From the NCBI GenBank assembly GCA_025456085.1, contig JALOLF010000008.1, forward strand, positions 1 to 60,714: DNA of 60,714 nucleotides, written 5' to 3'. The position numbers were made by a program, and so were the translations under genes. The notes beneath the pieces are model-generated. The model did not search any database and was not told the origin of the DNA. It was given only the letters and a program-made list of their open reading frames with translations. The DNA comes from Acidimicrobiales bacterium. GTDB taxonomy: Bacteria; Actinomycetota; Acidimicrobiia; Acidimicrobiales; Acidimicrobilacustridaceae. Below, one piece after another: positions 59,695 to 60,714 of this stretch. How positions within the stretch are numbered: position 1 is the first letter of the stretch; each line of letters starts with the position of its first letter.

Positions 59695-60528
59695 ATGGGC
59701 ACATCGACACACGACGAGCGGACGGTGCTGGTGACGGGGGCCAACTCCGGCATCGGCCTGGCCGCCGCGGTGCGGGCCGCGGCCGCGGGCTTCCGGGTCG
59801 TGGGCACCGTACGCTCGGAGGCCAAGGCGGCCGTGCTGCACGAGGCCGCCGAGGCTGCGGGGGTCGAGGTCGCGAGCGATCTGCTCGACGTGTCCGACAC
59901 CGACGGCTGTGCCGAGGTCATCGAACGACACCGGCCGTGGGGGCTGGTCAACAACGCCGGGTTCCCCGTCATCGGCGCCGTCGAGGACGTCGTCGACGAC
60001 GAGGCCCGGGCGGTGTTCGAGGTCATGACGCTGGCTCCCATGCGCCTGGCCCGCCTGGCGCTGCCGCACATGCGCGCCGCCGGCGGAGGTCGCATCGTGA
60101 ACGTGTCGTCGGTGTACGGGTTCACCACCACACCGTTCAGCGGGTGGTACCAGGGGACCAAGCACGCGCTCGAGGCGCTCTCCGATGCGCTGCGCATGGA
60201 GGTCGCCGCGGACGGCATCCAGGTGGTGCTGGTGCAGCCCGGCGGGTTCCGCACCGGGATCTGGGCCGAGAACGACGCCGGGGCCGAGCGGCGCGCCGGC
60301 TCGCGCTACGCCGAGGGGTACCGCCGCTCCCTGGCGTTGACCCACCGGTTCCTCCCGATCATGGGCGAGCCCGACGGCGCCGCCAAGATGATCGTCGGCG
60401 CGCTGACCACCAGGTCGCCCCGCGCCCGCTACCTCGCCGGCAACGACGCCTGGGTGATCGCCCTCGTCGACCGCGTCGCCCTCACCTCGGTCAAGGACCG
60501 CCTCACCCGCCTCACCCTCGGCCTCTGA
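59695..60528 (+). CDS. SDR family oxidoreductase, 17-beta-hydroxysteroid dehydrogenase-like
   Basis: A 277-residue SDR. TVLVTGANSGIGLAAAVRA is the cofactor loop. VVGTVRSEAKA has an Arg after strand 2, favouring NADPH. GLVNNAGFPVIGAVEDV, IVNVSSVYGFTTTPFSGWYQGTKHALEALSDALRMEV (Ser and YxxxK) and VVLVQPGGFRTGIW follow. This arrangement is like the retinol/steroid dehydrogenase-type actinobacterial SDRs. CAGGAGG precedes the ATG by 8 nt. It is divergent from the SDR at 58818. Confidence 0.9.
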   Translation: MGTSTHDERTVLVTGANSGIGLAAAVRAAAAGFRVVGTVRSEAKAAVLHEAAEAAGVEVASDLLDVSDTDGCAEVIERHRPWGLVNNAGFPVIGAVEDVVDDEARAVFEVMTLAPMRLARLALPHMRAAGGGRIVNVSSVYGFTTTPFSGWYQGTKHALEALSDALRMEVAADGIQVVLVQPGGFRTGIWAENDAGAERRAGSRYAEGYRRSLALTHRFLPIMGEPDGAAKMIVGALTTRSPRARYLAGNDAWVIALVDRVALTSVKDRLTRLTLGL

Positions 60529-60540
60529 CTCCCTCTCCGC

Positions 60541-60591
60541 CGAAATCTCGTCAAGGAGCCTCGGAAGGCGGGGTTGGATGACGAGATTTCG
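60541..60591. repeat. Inverted repeat with 13-bp arms
   Basis: CGAAATCTCGTCA (60541-60553) and TGACGAGATTTCG (60579-60591) are perfect complements separated by 25 nt. The repeat lies 12 nt after an SDR stop and 37 nt before the molybdopterin gene start. It is AT-richer than its surroundings. It could be a terminator-like hairpin, an operator, or a dispersed repeat. Confidence 0.7.
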
Positions 60592-60628
60592 AGGAGTGGG
60601 GGAGGACGGGGGTGTGCAAGGGTGTCGG

Positions 60629-60714
60629 ATGGCCCGCACCGCCTGTCCCCTGGACTGCCCCGACACCTGCTCGCTCGAGGTCGCGGTCGAGGACGGGCGC
60701 ATCACGCGCATCGA
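60629..60714 (+). CDS. Molybdopterin-dependent oxidoreductase, N-terminal fragment
   Basis: The frame opens at ATG 60629 and runs off the window after 28 residues. It reads ARTACPLDCPDTCSLEVAVE, then DGRITRI, the canonical CxxxCxxxC start of the [4Fe-4S] domain of the DMSO reductase/formate dehydrogenase family. The active-site residue (Ser, Cys or Sec) lies outside the window. Substrate cannot be assigned. Because the organism appears to use selenocysteine, a Sec-containing formate dehydrogenase is one possibility. Confidence 0.8.
   Translation, partial: MARTACPLDCPDTCSLEVAVEDGRITRI

Noticed and set aside
1-60714. selC, selA, selB and other tRNA or rRNA genes.
   Set aside because: I looked in the intergenic gaps for tRNA-like stems with a UCA anticodon and for SelA/SelB motifs and found none. 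The Sec machinery other than SelD must be elsewhere.

Overview
The window is a very GC-rich actinobacterial chromosome segment. Indicators are frequent GTG starts, F420-type oxidoreductases, a DDN-type deazaflavin reductase, an MshC-like mycothiol ligase, an Rpf/transglycosylase-type secreted protein, Thr/Pro-rich surface proteins and many lipid/CoA enzymes. An Acidimicrobiia-like organism is my best inference, from gene content only. About 60 genes fill almost the whole window. I saw no rRNA, tRNA, CRISPR array, insertion sequence or phage gene.

Layout. 1-294: 3' end of an HNH gene. 308-2875 (-): TetR regulator, DUF1330 protein and DUF1254/1214 lipoprotein in one operon. 3052-4203 (+): a GrdB-family selenoprotein with an in-frame UGA. 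4219-5025 (-): thioesterase. 5067-5339 (+): a SelW/Rdx selenoprotein with CxxU. 5366-7834: GH78 rhamnosidase-like enzyme. 7794-15152 (-): a tightly packed run (CPBP protease, NagB, LLM oxidoreductase, PhyH dioxygenase, thiolase-like protein, acyl-CoA synthetase, SDR). 15243-17003: MBL hydrolase, pyrophosphatase and a small unknown. 17010-20240 (-): 2-hydroxyacyl-CoA dehydratase subunits plus the ATPase activator. 20387-29674: sterol-desaturase-like protein, SRPBCC, CBS, alkylsulfatase, MFS, HxlR, DUF2461, VOC and nitronate monooxygenase genes. 29694-32152 (-): Tat-exported protein and DUF4389 membrane protein. 32322-43300: MaoC, the Rpf-like gene with a long structured leader, YbjN-like protein, GNAT, amidohydrolase, MshC-like ligase, GH20-like enzyme, P450, thioesterase and FAD oxidoreductase. 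43343-49456: membrane protein, MOSC, OsmC, RNA methyltransferase, FmdB, SelD and enoyl-CoA hydratase. 49511-60714: class III aminotransferase, DUF4397 protein, P-type ATPase, DDN-type reductase, AzlCD, DUF4349 lipoprotein, two SDRs and the start of a molybdopterin oxidoreductase.

The most notable system is selenocysteine use. Three genes are each split by an in-frame UGA at a family-conserved redox position: the GrdB-like protein (U151), the Rdx protein (C11-x-x-U14) and selenophosphate synthetase SelD itself (U18). In the first two, a hairpin of identical geometry follows the UGA: 11 nt, a 6-bp stem and a 5-nt CGUGY loop. Conventional gene callers would truncate or miss all three. SelA, SelB and tRNA-Sec are not in the window.

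A second theme is promoter design. At least fourteen genes carry a TANNNT -10 box only 6-8 nt before an ATG/GTG, which predicts leaderless mRNAs and helps to fix starts. Individual operators stand out: a perfect 20-bp palindrome between tetR and the selenoprotein gene, a KstR-like TNNAACNNGTTNNA site at the amidohydrolase, a CRP-like site before the Rpf-like gene and an ECF-type promoter before the DUF4397 gene.
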